Below are positions 10,701 through 23,210 of a stretch of 64,000 nucleotides of DNA, piece by piece. Each line of letters begins with the position of its first letter. Positions within the stretch are counted from its first letter, which is position 1. The notes beneath the pieces are model-generated. The model was given only the letters and a program-made list of their open reading frames with translations, was not told where the DNA came from and ran no database searches. The translations under genes were made by a program, and so were the position numbers. This DNA is from Chlorops oryzae (taxonomy: Eukaryota; Arthropoda; Insecta; Diptera; Chloropidae), in contig CM035808.1 of assembly GCA_020466095.1 (NCBI GenBank), positions 48,673,979 to 48,737,978 of the forward strand. The letters run 5' to 3'.

Positions 10701-13365
10701 TTGAAATTCTTCAAATGTACCCAAAATTGAAATTCATCAAATGTTCCCGAAATTTAAATTCATCAAATGTTCCCAAAATTGAAATTCATCAAATGTACCC
10801 AAAATTGAAATTCATCAAATGTACCCAAAATTGAAATTCATCAAATGTACCCAAAATTGAAATTCATCAAATGTACCCAAAATTTAAATTCATCAAATGT
10901 ACCCAAAATTGAAATTCATCAAATATACCCGAAATTGAAATTCTTCAAATGTACCCAAAATTGAAATTCATCAAATGTACCTAAAATTTAAATTCAACAA
11001 ATGTACCCGAAATTGAAATTCATCAAATGTACCCGAAATTGAACTTCATCAAATGTTCCCGAAATTTAAATTCATCAAATGTTCCCAAAATTGAAATGCA
11101 TCAAATGTTCCCAAAATTGAAATTCATCAAATGTACCCAAAATTGAAATTCATCAAATGTACCCAAAATTGAAATTCATCAAATTTACCCAAAATCGAAA
11201 TTCATCAAATGTACCCAAATTGAAATTCATCAAATATACCCGAAATTGAAATTCATCAAATGTACCCGAAATTGAAATTCATCAAATGTACCCAAAATTG
11301 AAATTCATCAAATGTACCCGAAATTGAAATTCATCAAATGTACCCAAAATTGAAATTCATCAAATGTACCCGAAATTGAAATTCTTCAAATGTACCCAAA
11401 ATTGAAATTCATCAAATGTACCCAAAATTGAACTTCATCAAATGTTCCCGAAATTTAAATTCATCAAATGTTCCCAAAATTGAAATGCATCAAATGTACC
11501 CAAAATTGAAATTCATCAAATGTACCCAAAATTGAAATTCATCAAATGTTCCCGAAATTTAAATTCATCAAATGTTCCCAAAATTGAAATTCATCAAATG
11601 TCCCAAAATTGAAATTCATCAAATGACCCAAAATTGAAATTCATCAAATGTACCCAAAATTGAAATTCATCAAATGTACCCAAAATTGAAATTCATCAAA
11701 TGTACCTAAAATTGAAATTCATCAAATGTACCCGAAATTGAAATTCATCAAATGTACCCGAAATTGAACTTCATCAAATGTTCCCGAAATTTAAATTCAT
11801 CAAATGTTCCCAAAATTGAAATGCATCAAATGTACCCAAAATTGAAATTCATCAAATGTACCCAAATTGAAATTCATCAAATGTACCCAAAATTTAAATT
11901 CATCAAATGTACCCAAAATTGAAATTCATCAAATGTACCCGAAATTTAAATTCTTCAAATGTACCCAAAATTGAAATTCATCAAATGTACCTAAAATTGA
12001 AATTCATCAAATGTACCCGAAATTGAAATTCATCAAATGTACCCAAAATTGAAATTCATCAAATTTACCCAAAATCGAAATTCTTCAAATGTACCCAAAA
12101 TTGAAATTCATCAAATGTACCCAAAATTGAAATTCATCAAATGTACCCAAAATTGAAATTCATCAAATGTACCCGAAAAAATTAAAATTCTCAAATGTAC
12201 CCAAAATTGAAATTCATCAAATGTACCCGAAATTGAAATTCTTCAAATTACCCAAAATTGAAATTCATCAAATGTACCCAAAATTGAAATTCATCAAATG
12301 TACCCAAAATTGAAATTCATCAAATGTTCCCGAAATTGAAATTCTTCAAATGTACCCAAAATTGAAATTCATCAAATGACCCAAAATTTAAATTCATCAA
12401 ATGTACCCAAAATTGAAATTCATCAAATGTACCCGAAATTGAAATTCATCAAATGTACCCAAAATTGAAATTCATCAAATGTTCCCGAAATTTAAATTCA
12501 TCAAATGTTCCCCAAAATTGAAATGCATCAAATGTACCCAAAATTGAAATTCATCAAATGTACCCAAAATTGAAAATTCATCAAATGTTCCCGGAAATTT
12601 AAATTTTTCAATCAAATGTTTTCCCCAAAATTGAAATTCCAAATTCAAAATTGTACCCCAAAATTGAAATTCATCAAATGTACCCGAAATTGAAATTCTT
12701 CAAATGTACCCAAAATTGAACTTCATCAAATGTTCCCAAAATTTAAATTCATCAAATGTTCCCAAAATGGAAATGCATCAAATGTACCCAAAATTGAAAT
12801 TCATCAAATGTACCCAAAATTGAAATTCATCAAATGTACCCGAAATTGAACTTCATCAAATGTTCCCGAAATTTAAATTCATCAAATGTTCCCAAAATTG
12901 AAGTGCATCAAATGTACCCAAAATTGAAATTCATCAAATGTACCCAAAATTGAAATTCATCAAATGTACCCAAAATTGAAATTCATCAAATTTACCCAAA
13001 ATCGAAATTCATCAAATGAACCCGAAATTTAAATTCATCAAATGTACCCAAAATTGAAATTCATCAAATGTACCCGAAATTGAATTTCTTCAAATGTACC
13101 CAAAATTGAAATTCATCAAATGTACCTAAAATTGAAATTCATCAAATGTACCCGAAATTGAAATTCATCAAATGTACCCAAAATTGAAATTCATCAAATT
13201 TACCCAAAATCGAAATTCTTCAAATGTACCCAAAATTGAAATTCATCAAATGTACCCAAAATTGAAATTCATCAAATTTACCCAAAATTGAAATTCATCA
13301 AATGTACCCGAAATTGAAATTCATCAAATGTACCCAAAATTGAAATTCATCAAATGTACCCGAAT

Positions 13366-13900
13366 TTGAAATTCTTCAAATCTACCCAAAATTGAAATTC
13401 ATCAAATGTACCCGAAATTGAAATTCATCAAATGTACCCAAAATTGAAATTCATCAAATGTTCCCGAAATTGAAATTCTTCAAATGTACCCAAAATTGAA
13501 ATTCATCAAATGTACCCAAAATTTAAATTCATCAAATGTACCCAAAATTGAAATTCATCAAATGTACCCGAAATTGAAATTCAATCAAAATGTACCCAAA
13601 ATTGAACTTCATCAAATGTTCCCGAAATTTAAATTCATCAAATGTTCCCAAAATTGATATTCATCAAATGTACCCAAAATTGAAATTCATCAAATGTACC
13701 CAAAATTGAAAATCATCAAATGTTCCCGAAATTTAAATTCATCAAATGTTCCCAAAATTGAAATGCATCACATGTACCCAAAATTGAAATTCATCAAATG
13801 TACCCGAAATTGAAATTCTTCAAATGTACCCAAAATTGAACTTCATCAAATGTTCCCGAAATTTAAATTCATCAAATGTTCCCAAAATGGAAATGCATCA
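13366..13900. repeat. Satellite higher-order block, first copy
   Basis: The ordered series of rare variants AAATCTACCC, TTCCCGAAATTGAAATTCTTC, AACTTC, GATAT, GAAAATCATC and ATCACATG recurs with the same spacing at 16312-16845, an offset of about 2945 bp. This is a block duplication within the satellite, not independent mutation of single units. Confidence 0.8.
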
Positions 13901-16311
13901 AATGTACCCAAAATTGAAATTCATCAAATGTACCCAAAATTGAAATTCATCAAATGTACCCAAAATTGAAATTCATCAAATGTTCCCGAAATTTAAATTC
14001 ATCAAATGTTCCCAAAATTGAAATTCATCAAATGTACCCAAAATTGAAATTCATCAAATGTACCCAAAATTGAAATTCATCAAATGTACCCAAAATTGAA
14101 ATTCATCAAATTTACCCAAAATCGAAATTCATCAAATGAACCCGAAATTTAAATTCATCAAATGTACCCAAAATTTAAATTCATCAAATGTACCCGAAAT
14201 TGAAATTCTTCAAATATACCCAAAATTGAAATTCATCAAATGTACCTAAAATTGAAATTCATCAAATGTACCCGAAATTGAAATTCATCAAATGTACCCA
14301 AAATTGAAATTCATCAAATTACCCAAAATTGAAATTCTTCAAATGTACCCAAAATTGAAATTCATCAAATGTACCCAAAATTGAAATTCATCAAATGTAC
14401 CCAAAAATTGAAATTCATCAAATGTACCCAAAATTAAAAATCATCAAAATGTACCCAAAATTGAAATTCATCAAATGTACATGAAATTAAAAAAAAATTA
14501 AATTTTTTCCCTTTTCAAAATGTACCCAAAATTGAAATTCATCAAATGTTAAAACCCCCAAAATTGAAATTCATCAAATGTACCCAAAATTTAAATTCAA
14601 ATTCCCAAATTGTTCCCGAAAATTGAAATTCATCAAATGTACCCAAAATTGAACTTCATCAAATGTTCCCGAAATTTAAATTCATCAAATGTTCCCAAAA
14701 TTGAAATGCATCAAATGTACCCAAAATTGAAATTCATCAAATGTACCCAAAATTGAAAATCATCAAATGTTCCCGAAATTTAAATTCATCAAATGTTCCC
14801 AAAATTGAAATGCATCAAATGTACCCAAAATTGAAATTCATCAAATGTACCCGAAATTGAAATTCTTCAAATGTACCCAAAATTGAACTTCATCAAATGT
14901 TCCCGAAATTTAAATTCATCAAATGTTCCCAAAATTGAAATGCATCAAATGTACCCAAAATTGAAATTCATCAAATGTACCCAAAATTGAAATTCATCAA
15001 ATGTACCCGAAATTGAACTTCATCAAATGTTCCCGAAATTTAAATTCATCAAATGTTCCCAAAATTGAAGTGCATCAAATGTACCCAAAATTGAAATTCA
15101 TCAAATGCACCCAAAATTGAAATTCATCAAATGTACCCAAAATGAAATTCATCAAATGTACCCAAAATTGAAATTCATCAAATGTACCCAAAATTTAAAT
15201 TCATCAAATGTACCCAAAATTGAAATTCATCAAATGTACCCGAAATTGAAATTCTTCAAATGTACCCAAAATTGAAATTCATCAAATGTACCCAAATTTG
15301 AAATTCATCAAATGTACCCAAAATTTAAATTCATCAAATGTACTCAAAATTGAAATTCATCAAATGTACCCGAAATTTAAATTCATCAAATGTTCCCAAA
15401 ATTGAAATGCATCAAATGTACCCAAAATTTAAATTCATCAAATGTACCCAAAATTGAAATTCATCAAATGTACCCGAAATTGAAATTCTTCAAATGTACC
15501 CAAAATTGAAATTCATCAAATGTACCTAAAATTGAAATTCATCAAATGTACCCAAAATTTAAATTCATCAAATGTACCCAAAATTGAAATTCATCAAATG
15601 TACCCGAAATTGAACTTCATCAAATGTTCCCGAAATTTAAATTCATCAAATGTTCCCAAAATTGAAATGCATCAAATGTACCCAAAATTGAAATTCATCA
15701 AATGTACCTAAAATTGAAATTCATCAAATGTACCCAAAATTGAAATTCATCAAATGTACCCGAAATTGAAATTCTTCAAATGTACCCAAAATTGAACTTC
15801 ATCAAATGTTCCCGAAATTTAAATTTATCAAATCTACCCAAAATTGAAATTCATCAAATGTACCCGAAATTGAAATTCATCAAATGTACCCAAAATTGAA
15901 ATTCATCAAATGTTCCCGAAATTGAAATTCTTCAAATGTACCCAAAATTGAAATTCATCAAATGTACCCAAAATTTAAATGCATCAAATGTACCCAAAAT
16001 TGAAATTCATCATATGTACCCGAAATTGAAATTCATCAAATGTACCCAAAATTGAACTTCATCAAATGTACCTAAAATTGAAATTCATCAAATGTACCCG
16101 AAATTGAAATTCATCAAATGTACCCAAAATTGAAATTCATCAAATTTACTCAAAATCGAAATTCTTCAAATGTACCCAAAATTGAAATTCATCAAATGTA
16201 CCCAAAATAGAAATTCATCAAATGTACCCAAAATTGAAATTCATCAAATGTACCCGAAGTTAAAATTCATCAAATGTACCCAAAATTGAAATTCATCAAA
16301 TGTACCCGAAA

Positions 16312-16845
16312 TTGAAATTCTTCAAATCTACCCAAAATTGAAATTCATCAAATGTACCCGAAATTGAAATTCATCAAATGTACCCAAAATTGAAATTCAT
16401 CAAATGTTCCCGAAATTGAAATTCTTCAAATGTACCCAAAATTGAAATTCATCAAATGTACCCAAAATTTAAATGCATCAAATGTACCCAAAATTGAAAT
16501 TCATCATATGTACCCGAAATTGAAATTCATCAAATGTACCCAAAATTGAACTTCATCAAATGTTCCCGAAATTTAAATTCATCAAATGTTCCCAAAATTG
16601 ATATGCATCAAATGTACCCAAAATTGAAATTCATCAAATGTACCCAAAATTGAAAATCATCAAATGTTCCCGAAATTTAAATTCATCAAATGTTCCCAAA
16701 ATTGAAATGCATCACATGTACCCAAAATTGAAATTCATCAAATGTACCCGAAATTGAAATTCTTCAAATGTACCCAAAATTGAACTTCATCAAATGTTCC
16801 CAAAATTTAAATTCATCAAATGTTCCCAAAATTGAAATGCATCAA
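16312..16845. repeat. Satellite higher-order block, second copy
   Basis: Partner of 13366-13900 (private variant ATCACATG near 13768 and 16712, GATAT near 13656 and 16600). Part of the block (AAATCTACCC through CATCATATG) also occurs 494 bp earlier, at about 15831-16020, so at least two rounds of duplication occurred. Confidence 0.8.
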
Positions 16846-18184
16846 ATGTACCCAAAATTGAAATTCATCAAATGTACCCAAAATTGAAATTCATCAAATA
16901 TACCCGAAATTGAAATTCATCAAATGAACCCGAAATTGAAATTCATCAAATGTACCCAAAATTGAAATTCATCAAATGTACCCGAAATTGAAATTCATCA
17001 AATGTACCCAAAATTGAAATTCATCAAATGTACCCGAAATTGAAATTCTTCAAATGTACCCAAAATTGAAATTCATCAAATGTTCCCGAAATTGAAATTC
17101 TTCAAATGTACCCAAAATTGAAATTCATCAAATGTACCCAAAATTTAAATTCATCAAATGTACCCAAAATTGAAATTCATCAAATGTACCCGAAATTGAA
17201 ATTCTTCAAATGTACCCAAAATTGAAGTTCGTCAAATGTACCCAAAATTGAAATTCATCAAATGTACCCAAAATTGAAATTCATCAAATGTACCCAAAAT
17301 TGAAATTCATCAAATGTACCCGAAATTGAAATTCTTCAAATGTACCCAAAATTGAAATTCATCAAATGTACCCAAAATTGAAATTCATCAAATGAACCCA
17401 AAATTGAAATTCATCAAATGTACACAAAATTTAAATTCATCAAATATACCCGAAAATTGAAATTCTTCAAATGTACCCAAAATTGAAATTCATCAAATTT
17501 ACCCAAAATTGAAATTCATTAAATGTACCCAAAATTGAAATTCATCAAATGTACCCAAAATTGAAATTCATCAAATGTACCCAAAATTGAAATTCATCAA
17601 ATGTACCCAAAATTGAAATTCATCAAATGTACCCGAAATTGAAATTCTTCAAATGTACCCAAAATTTAAATTCATCAAATGTACTCAAAATTTAAATTCT
17701 TCAAATGTACCCAAAATTGAAATTCATCAAAAGTACCCGAAATTGAAATTCTTCAAATGTACCCAAAATTGAAATTCATCAAATGTTCCCGAAATTTAAA
17801 TTCATCAAATGTTCCCAAAATTGAAATTCATCAAATGTACCCGAAATTGAACTTCATCAAATGTTCCCGAAATTTAAATTCATCAAATGTTCCCAAAATT
17901 GAAATGCATCAAATGTACCCAAAATTGAAATTCATCAAATGTTCCCGAAATTTAAATTCATCAAATGTTCCCAAAATTGAAATGCATCAAATGTACCCAA
18001 AATTGAAATTCATCAAATGTACCCAAAATTGAAATTCATCAAATGTACCCAAAATTGAAATTCATCAAATGTACCCAAAATTAAAATTCATCAAATGTAC
18101 TTAAAATTGAAATTCATCAAATGTACCCGAAATTGAAATTCTTCAAATGTACCCAAAATTGAAATTCATCAAATGTACCAAAAT

Positions 18185-19412
18185 ATTATATTTAAATGTA
18201 AGAGAAAAAATCGTTGAAGTCAATAGCAAAATTGAAATTTTCAAAAAACTTTTTTATGGGTCTTCAACGGACATCGTATTTGCACCATCGAATGTTAACA
18301 AGCTGAATCATTCTATTTTAAATACATACAAGCATTCTTATGCTCATACGTATAGATTTTCTTTTCCCTTCCACCGTCCTTCCTTGAACGAATTTTGCTC
18401 ATTTCAATCAATGCTACTAAAAAATATTTCAAAAGAATGATACAGTGTGCAAATATCGATTCTCTTCCTTTCATTTTATGAAAAAATTTTCATGAACTAT
18501 AAATTATGAATATAAAATTCAGCAAAATAGCTTTCTTAATGTCTAGACACAAATTGATAACATTTCAATTTTTATTTTACTATAAAAATTATATCAATAA
18601 TAAGTAAAATAGAACTTGTCTGAAGAAAGATTTGAAATAGTCAAATATTGCACACTGTGTTCGGCTATTTTTTCTTTGTATCTTCAAGCAGCCTTTGCAT
18701 GCGCACAAGCTTAAAAAAATTTCCATCCCTTTTACTCTACGCGAAAGCAAACGCACAATTCATTCAAGAATTGTCCTTTTACGCAAGCTTCTAACATTCG
18801 CCTTTCGTTTTTCTGTTTTCAATTACTGTTCGCATTATGAGACGGGACGAAATGGCATTGGGTACGAAGTGTATCGCCATATGCGTGGTATGATTTTCAA
18901 AATGCAAAGAGAGCCGATAGAGTACATTGTCACCTCTTTATATATTAATACTCTTTGCAGCCACTCACACGTATTGCTTACGCTCTTGTCTCAGTTTGAC
19001 GGGATCAGCCGAGCATGCAACATCGAGAGCGGGTATGCGGAAATTTATAGCTTTTTCCGTCAGTTTCAGCTCTTTTATGCTACTTCTAGCTTTTATTTTT
19101 AGCTAGTTTCAGCATTTTTTTGGTTTATTTTCGGCTATATTTAGTAGCCGCTGTGCTCTCACTCACACAATTACATACCCATTTTGCCGACCCCTGTTGC
19201 AAAGCCATTTTTCGCATATTCTCTTTCCTTTCTCATCTTTGTTTTGTTTATGTTCTGTTGCGAAAAAAGTTCATATTCTTTCGATATGCGTGAAAAACGA
19301 ATGAATGAAAAGCGTACAGCGCGTAACGCGAAATGCCGCCTCTTCTATATCTATACTCTTTGATTCCACTACAGAGCAGCTGATATGAAATATTGAGTGA
19401 TATCATATCTAA
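18185..19412. other. Non-repetitive AT-rich sequence, no supported gene
   Basis: The first unique-looking stretch after the satellite. A 135-codon open frame at 18695-19102 has no recognisable domain or biased composition and I do not accept it. A short inverted pair, ACAGTGTGCAA near 18441 and its complement near 18650, could mark a roughly 220-bp decayed MITE, but no target duplication is clear. Confidence 0.5.
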
Positions 19413-20281
19413 AACAAGTAAGGGTGTTATAGTCAGGCGAGCCTGACAATAGAATACCCGACACAGACACTTATGTTCGAATAATTTTTAATATCAGGAG
19501 TTGTTTAAGGCCATAGGGGCCCCATATACCGACTTTTATTTATTTCTTTATAAAAACCGCCCATTTGCCACGCCAAATTTTTCAATTTTTTTGGGATTCT
19601 AATCGGACCCTTATATATACGCTTAAATTCTAAGTTTCATTGAAATATTTCAATAAAGTCCGCTTTTGAGGCATTTTTGGGATTTTTGTGACAGACCCTA
19701 GTACTAGAGGTACTCTTAATAATGGTTCTATCGAAAAAACTTTTGGGGAGGACGTTACTGGCTATCAAGGAAGCATACGTGCCAACTTTCGTTCAAGTCC
19801 CATTTGTATTTCGGGTGTAGGAGACAATTTTCGAAAAACGCCCTTATGCCACGCCCACTTTTCAAATTTTTTGAAATCATATTACTTGCGTTTAAACATG
19901 TTCAAATACCAAGTTTCATCAAAATATCTTGAAAAACTCAGGTTTTAGAGCAGTTTTTGTGATTTTCATAACAGACCCTAGTACTGGAGGTACCCCTAAA
20001 AATGGTCCGATCGGGTCCATTCTCGAACTTGTTCTTACTCATGTCCCCGTGAGCACGCGTACCAAATTTTGTCAAGATAGCTCAACTCCTTCGATAAGAT
20101 AACTGTATACAGACAGACAGACAGACAGACAGAGAGACAGACGGACATGGCTAAATCGAATCTCCTGGTGACGCTGATCATTTCTGTATACATTTTGTAT
20201 GGTCTATCTCGACTAGTTCTGGGTGTTACACACAACCCAACAAACGCAATATACCCTCGACACAGAGTGTGTCGGGTATAA
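19413..20281 (+). mobile_element. DINE-like Helentron non-autonomous element, family A
   Basis: Starts AACAAGTAAGGG and carries a short 5' hairpin GTCAGGCGAGCCTGAC, then ATACCCGACACA. Inside are two degenerate copies of a segment with GACCCTAGTACTGGAGG, a GACA microsatellite (about 20112-20140), and a 3' end with the hairpin CGACACAGAGTGTGTCG ending GGGTATAA. The 5' ATACCCGACACA is the exact inverse of the 3' TGTGTCGGGTAT. Subterminal inverted repeats, a microsatellite core and a 3' hairpin without target duplication are the marks of DINE-1/INE-1 (Helentron) elements. A second, near full-length copy lies at 50418-51278. Confidence 0.85.
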
Positions 20282-20744
20282 TTACTCGATACATAACAAC
20301 TATAGTGGCTCAAGTACTTATGACATATCATGATAAATAGAATGCATCAACTATATATTTTTGAAGCTCTTCTGAATGAAAAAGGTACAAAATTGCAAAA
20401 ACTATCATAAAAAACTAAACAAGTTTTACCTTAGAAAGAAAACATAAAAAAATTTCATCCAAGTATGTTAGCTACAAAATTAAGTGAATACTCAAAAAAG
20501 TATAGCATCACTAGTTCACCACGGAAATCGGTTGTTGTTGTAAGTGTCCCCTATATTACTATATGGTTACAACCAAGAAATTTTAGGACCATTCCTTGTA
20601 AAACTTCCTGTGAGATCTAACCAAAATATAAAGGTTTATTTCACGACCTGTTGCACGCGTACTTATCATGATGACTATGGTGACAATGTCGATAGAACAA
20701 ATGGCTCTGACAGATTGTTTTTTGTTTTCTTATTTATGTGCCTT
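20282..20744. other. Spacer without recognised features
   Basis: AT-rich, short open frames only. Nothing identifiable. Confidence 0.5.
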
Positions 20745-21219
20745 GGATCTTAGGGCTTATCGTAACATGTGAAGTTAAAGGCGTAGAAGCTTCATATTCG
20801 CAACATAGGTTCACCAAGGCAATTGAAAGGTGTAAGAAAAAATTGTATGTGGCCCGCGCACTGCCACGCCTACATATGAAGATTTTTCGTAACTTCCGAA
20901 GTAAAAGGCGTAAAAGCTTCAAATTCGCAACATAGGTTAACCAAGGCGAATGAAAGGTATAGGAAAAAAATGTATGTGGCCCGCCCACTGCCACGCCCAC
21001 AAATGAAGATTTTTCGTAACTTCCGAAGTAAAAGGCGTAGAAGCTTCAAATTCGCAACATAGGTTCAGCAAGGGGAATGAAAGGTGTAGGGAAATAATTT
21101 ATTTTGCCCTCCCACTGTCACGCCCACAAATAGAGAAGCAAAACATAATGCGCTCATAATGTCGGGACGCTGGGTATTTCAAAGACGGGCTTGACCGACT
21201 TTAGCTTTCTTACTTGTTT
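20745..21219 (-). mobile_element. DINE-like element, family B, 3'-truncated, reverse orientation
   Basis: Reads on the minus strand as ACAAGTAAGAAAGCTAAAGTCGG, here given as its first bases only, then ATACCCAGCGT and three copies of the 127-bp repeat with the GGGCGTGGCAGTGGGCGG box. It stops in the third repeat at about 20745, so the microsatellite and 3' hairpin are missing. Confidence 0.8.
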
Positions 21220-22206
21220 TTTTGTTGAGATTTTCAAAATTTCGCTGTAAATGTTAGATACGTTTCATTAAATGTTACGATAAAAGAAACTTATTGTTTT
21301 TCATATTGACACATATTTATATTACTACCTAAATAAAATTTTGTCAGAAGTTGAAGGAAACACAGTTAATTTTTATCTAATAGTTACAAATGGATGTTTA
21401 TTCTTGCATAACGATATGAGAACCAGCTGCTTATTTGTATCGTACATGGTGTTCGTGTGAGCACATGAAAAAGTAAGATATTTAGTATACATAATAACTT
21501 CCCAACAAGCAGGATAGGGAAATCTGACCAGCATTAAGTCCATTCGACCTAGTTTGGTTGAATTTTCCCTATTTTTGACCGTTTTTTTTGCCTTATAAAT
21601 TGCCTGTCTTTAAAGTCTTTTTTTCAAGGTATAAATTAGTTAAATTCTACCTTTGCGATGCCTTCAAAGTCATTTCAACTTTTAATAAAATTTTTGGTTG
21701 AAAAAATGTTAAAAATGCCCTCCTTAATGCCTTAGAAGTGACTTGACTTTGATTTCGAAATTATCTGAAGTTTTTAAGGCATATAAACCAAATTTTTACC
21801 TTAAATTCAAGTATCAAGTCCGTTTTACTTTAAAGGCTATATTAAGGCAAAAATTGACTTATTTTATTGGATACTTCAACGTATAAGTCGAGTAGTCTTG
21901 ATTTTTCGACCTTAAAGTCAAATTGTCGATTAGGACGAAATAAGTCAAACTAAAAAAATCATATGCCCTGTTCTGCCCTATATTTGCCCAATTCATAAGA
22001 GCGTGAATGTTTTTGATCTAACGTAGCGCCAAATAGCATGATGCTCTCAGCTCTCACTGCGCAAATGACGTCACGTCAGAACTTCTCATATGACGCTGAT
22101 GTTGTTTTGAGTGTAACTCAAGCCAATTTTTGTGTTTTATTTATGTTTATTTTTATGTACAAATGCAGTAAATTTGTGTTTTATTTCAAATATTTAAAAT
22201 TACAAT

Positions 22207-22342
22207 AAGGGTCCTCATGGAACGCAGCTACACCGTGTAAACTGAGAAAAGTTAATAAAACTGTCAAATTTTGTATGAAATTTTGACTTTTTTACTTACT
22301 TAACTCAGTTTACACGGGTAAATGTTTTGCATGAGACCCCTT
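22207..22342. mobile_element. Palindromic MITE, 136 bp, AAT target duplication
   Basis: Ends AAGGGTCCTCATG and CATGAGACCCCTT are inverse with one change. The inverted homology goes on inward (CGTGTAAACTGAG/CTCAGTTTACACG and a further AAAATTT-rich arm), so nearly the whole element folds back. Flanked by AAT at 22204-22206 and 22343-22345. No coding capacity. Confidence 0.8.
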
Positions 22343-22970
22343 AATGTTTTTCTTTCTTTTTTGAAAATAGTAGGTAATGTTTTCAATATTTTTCTATAGA
22401 GTAAAAAAGACATGTCGTTAGCTTAATATAGATGAATTTCGTAGATGGTCATATCATATACAGGCATGCTCTAGAATCTGAATTCATTTCGACTAAAAAT
22501 TCAATTTGAAATGCACAAATATTTTGAAGGATTACATTTTAAACCGAAAACAGTTTTATGGGAAATATAAAATGGTTAAACAATTTTACAGTATTCAATT
22601 ACTTAGACTTTCTTATAATAACTACATTAAAAAAGTCAAAACTACAAATCTTCCTCTTTTATTCAGTTATTTTTTTTCCTGTAAAATACTGAAAATGCAT
22701 GTTACGCCCTTTTTATATTAAGCTTATATTTAAGTATGCCCCTCCGTCTGTTCATTTGTCCGTCTGTTCATTTGTCCGTCTGTCTGTCTGTCTGTAAGAT
22801 AATACATTTATTATTTTCCAAAGTAAAAAGTTTTGAGTTTTTTATGCATTAATTCAAACATAAATATATGCCCAGTTTGTTGACCGGGACCAAAACTCGA
22901 TTTAGTTAAATCTCGGCGTAAAATACAACAAAAAAATAGGATTTTTTAATTAAATCGTTAGTTAAATGAG

Positions 22971-23210
22971 GAGCTTAGGAACAAAAGGTGACATTTACGT
23001 CTTTGGAATTTTTGGATTTTTCATTTTTATACGACTCAAAAGGTTGACTTTTATCATTATCCGCTAAGATTAGTTTAAAAAGTTACTTGCTTCGTAGAAA
23101 AATGAGCTTGAAAAGCTGCTTCTGGGGCAAAAAGTTACTTTTTAATATTTATTTTCTTAATTTACTCAAAAAAATAAAAAGTGCAAATGTCACCTTTTGT
23201 TCCTAAGCTC
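22971..23210. mobile_element. MITE with 26-bp terminal inverted repeats
   Basis: GAGCTTAGGAACAAAAGGTG and six more bases at 22971 are matched by the exact inverse at 23185-23210. The 240-bp interior is AT-rich and non-coding. No unambiguous target duplication, so the outermost base may be off by a few. Confidence 0.75.

Larger units (their letters stand above)
4767..18184. repeat. 26-bp AT-rich satellite array, about 13.4 kb
   Basis: Head-to-tail copies of a 26-bp unit (AAAATT followed by GAAATTCATCAAATGTACCC), roughly 500 units. Common variants are CCCGAAATT for CCCAAAATT, TGTTCCC for TGTACCC, AAATTTAAATTC, AACTTCATC, AAATGCATC and ATTCTTCAAATG. Units between about 4900 and 10700 often lack one to three bases. 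From about 11000 on most are exactly 26 bp and the variants recur in fixed order. Scrambled patches lie near 12590-12660 and 14480-14620. The array ends at about 18184, where the sequence turns unique. No transposon ends or genes are visible inside it. Open frames through it arise because the unit lacks stop codons on the plus strand. Confidence 0.97.

Noticed and set aside
5016..18032. Open frames of 60-97 codons through the satellite (LKFIKC, IEIHQMYPK)
   Set aside because: They follow from a 26-bp unit without stop codons; the same peptide cycle appears wherever the unit is regular, on both strands.
4767..18184. CRISPR-like array
   Set aside because: The repeats are contiguous with no unique spacers and the context is eukaryotic.
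18695..19102. 135-codon open frame
   Set aside because: No domain, no start context or codon signal, in AT-rich intergenic sequence.
20734..21000. Open frames of 65-96 codons in the 127-bp repeats (also 62216-62869, 36007-36299)
   Set aside because: Recurrent translation of the DINE family B repeat; they change with unit number and have no domain.
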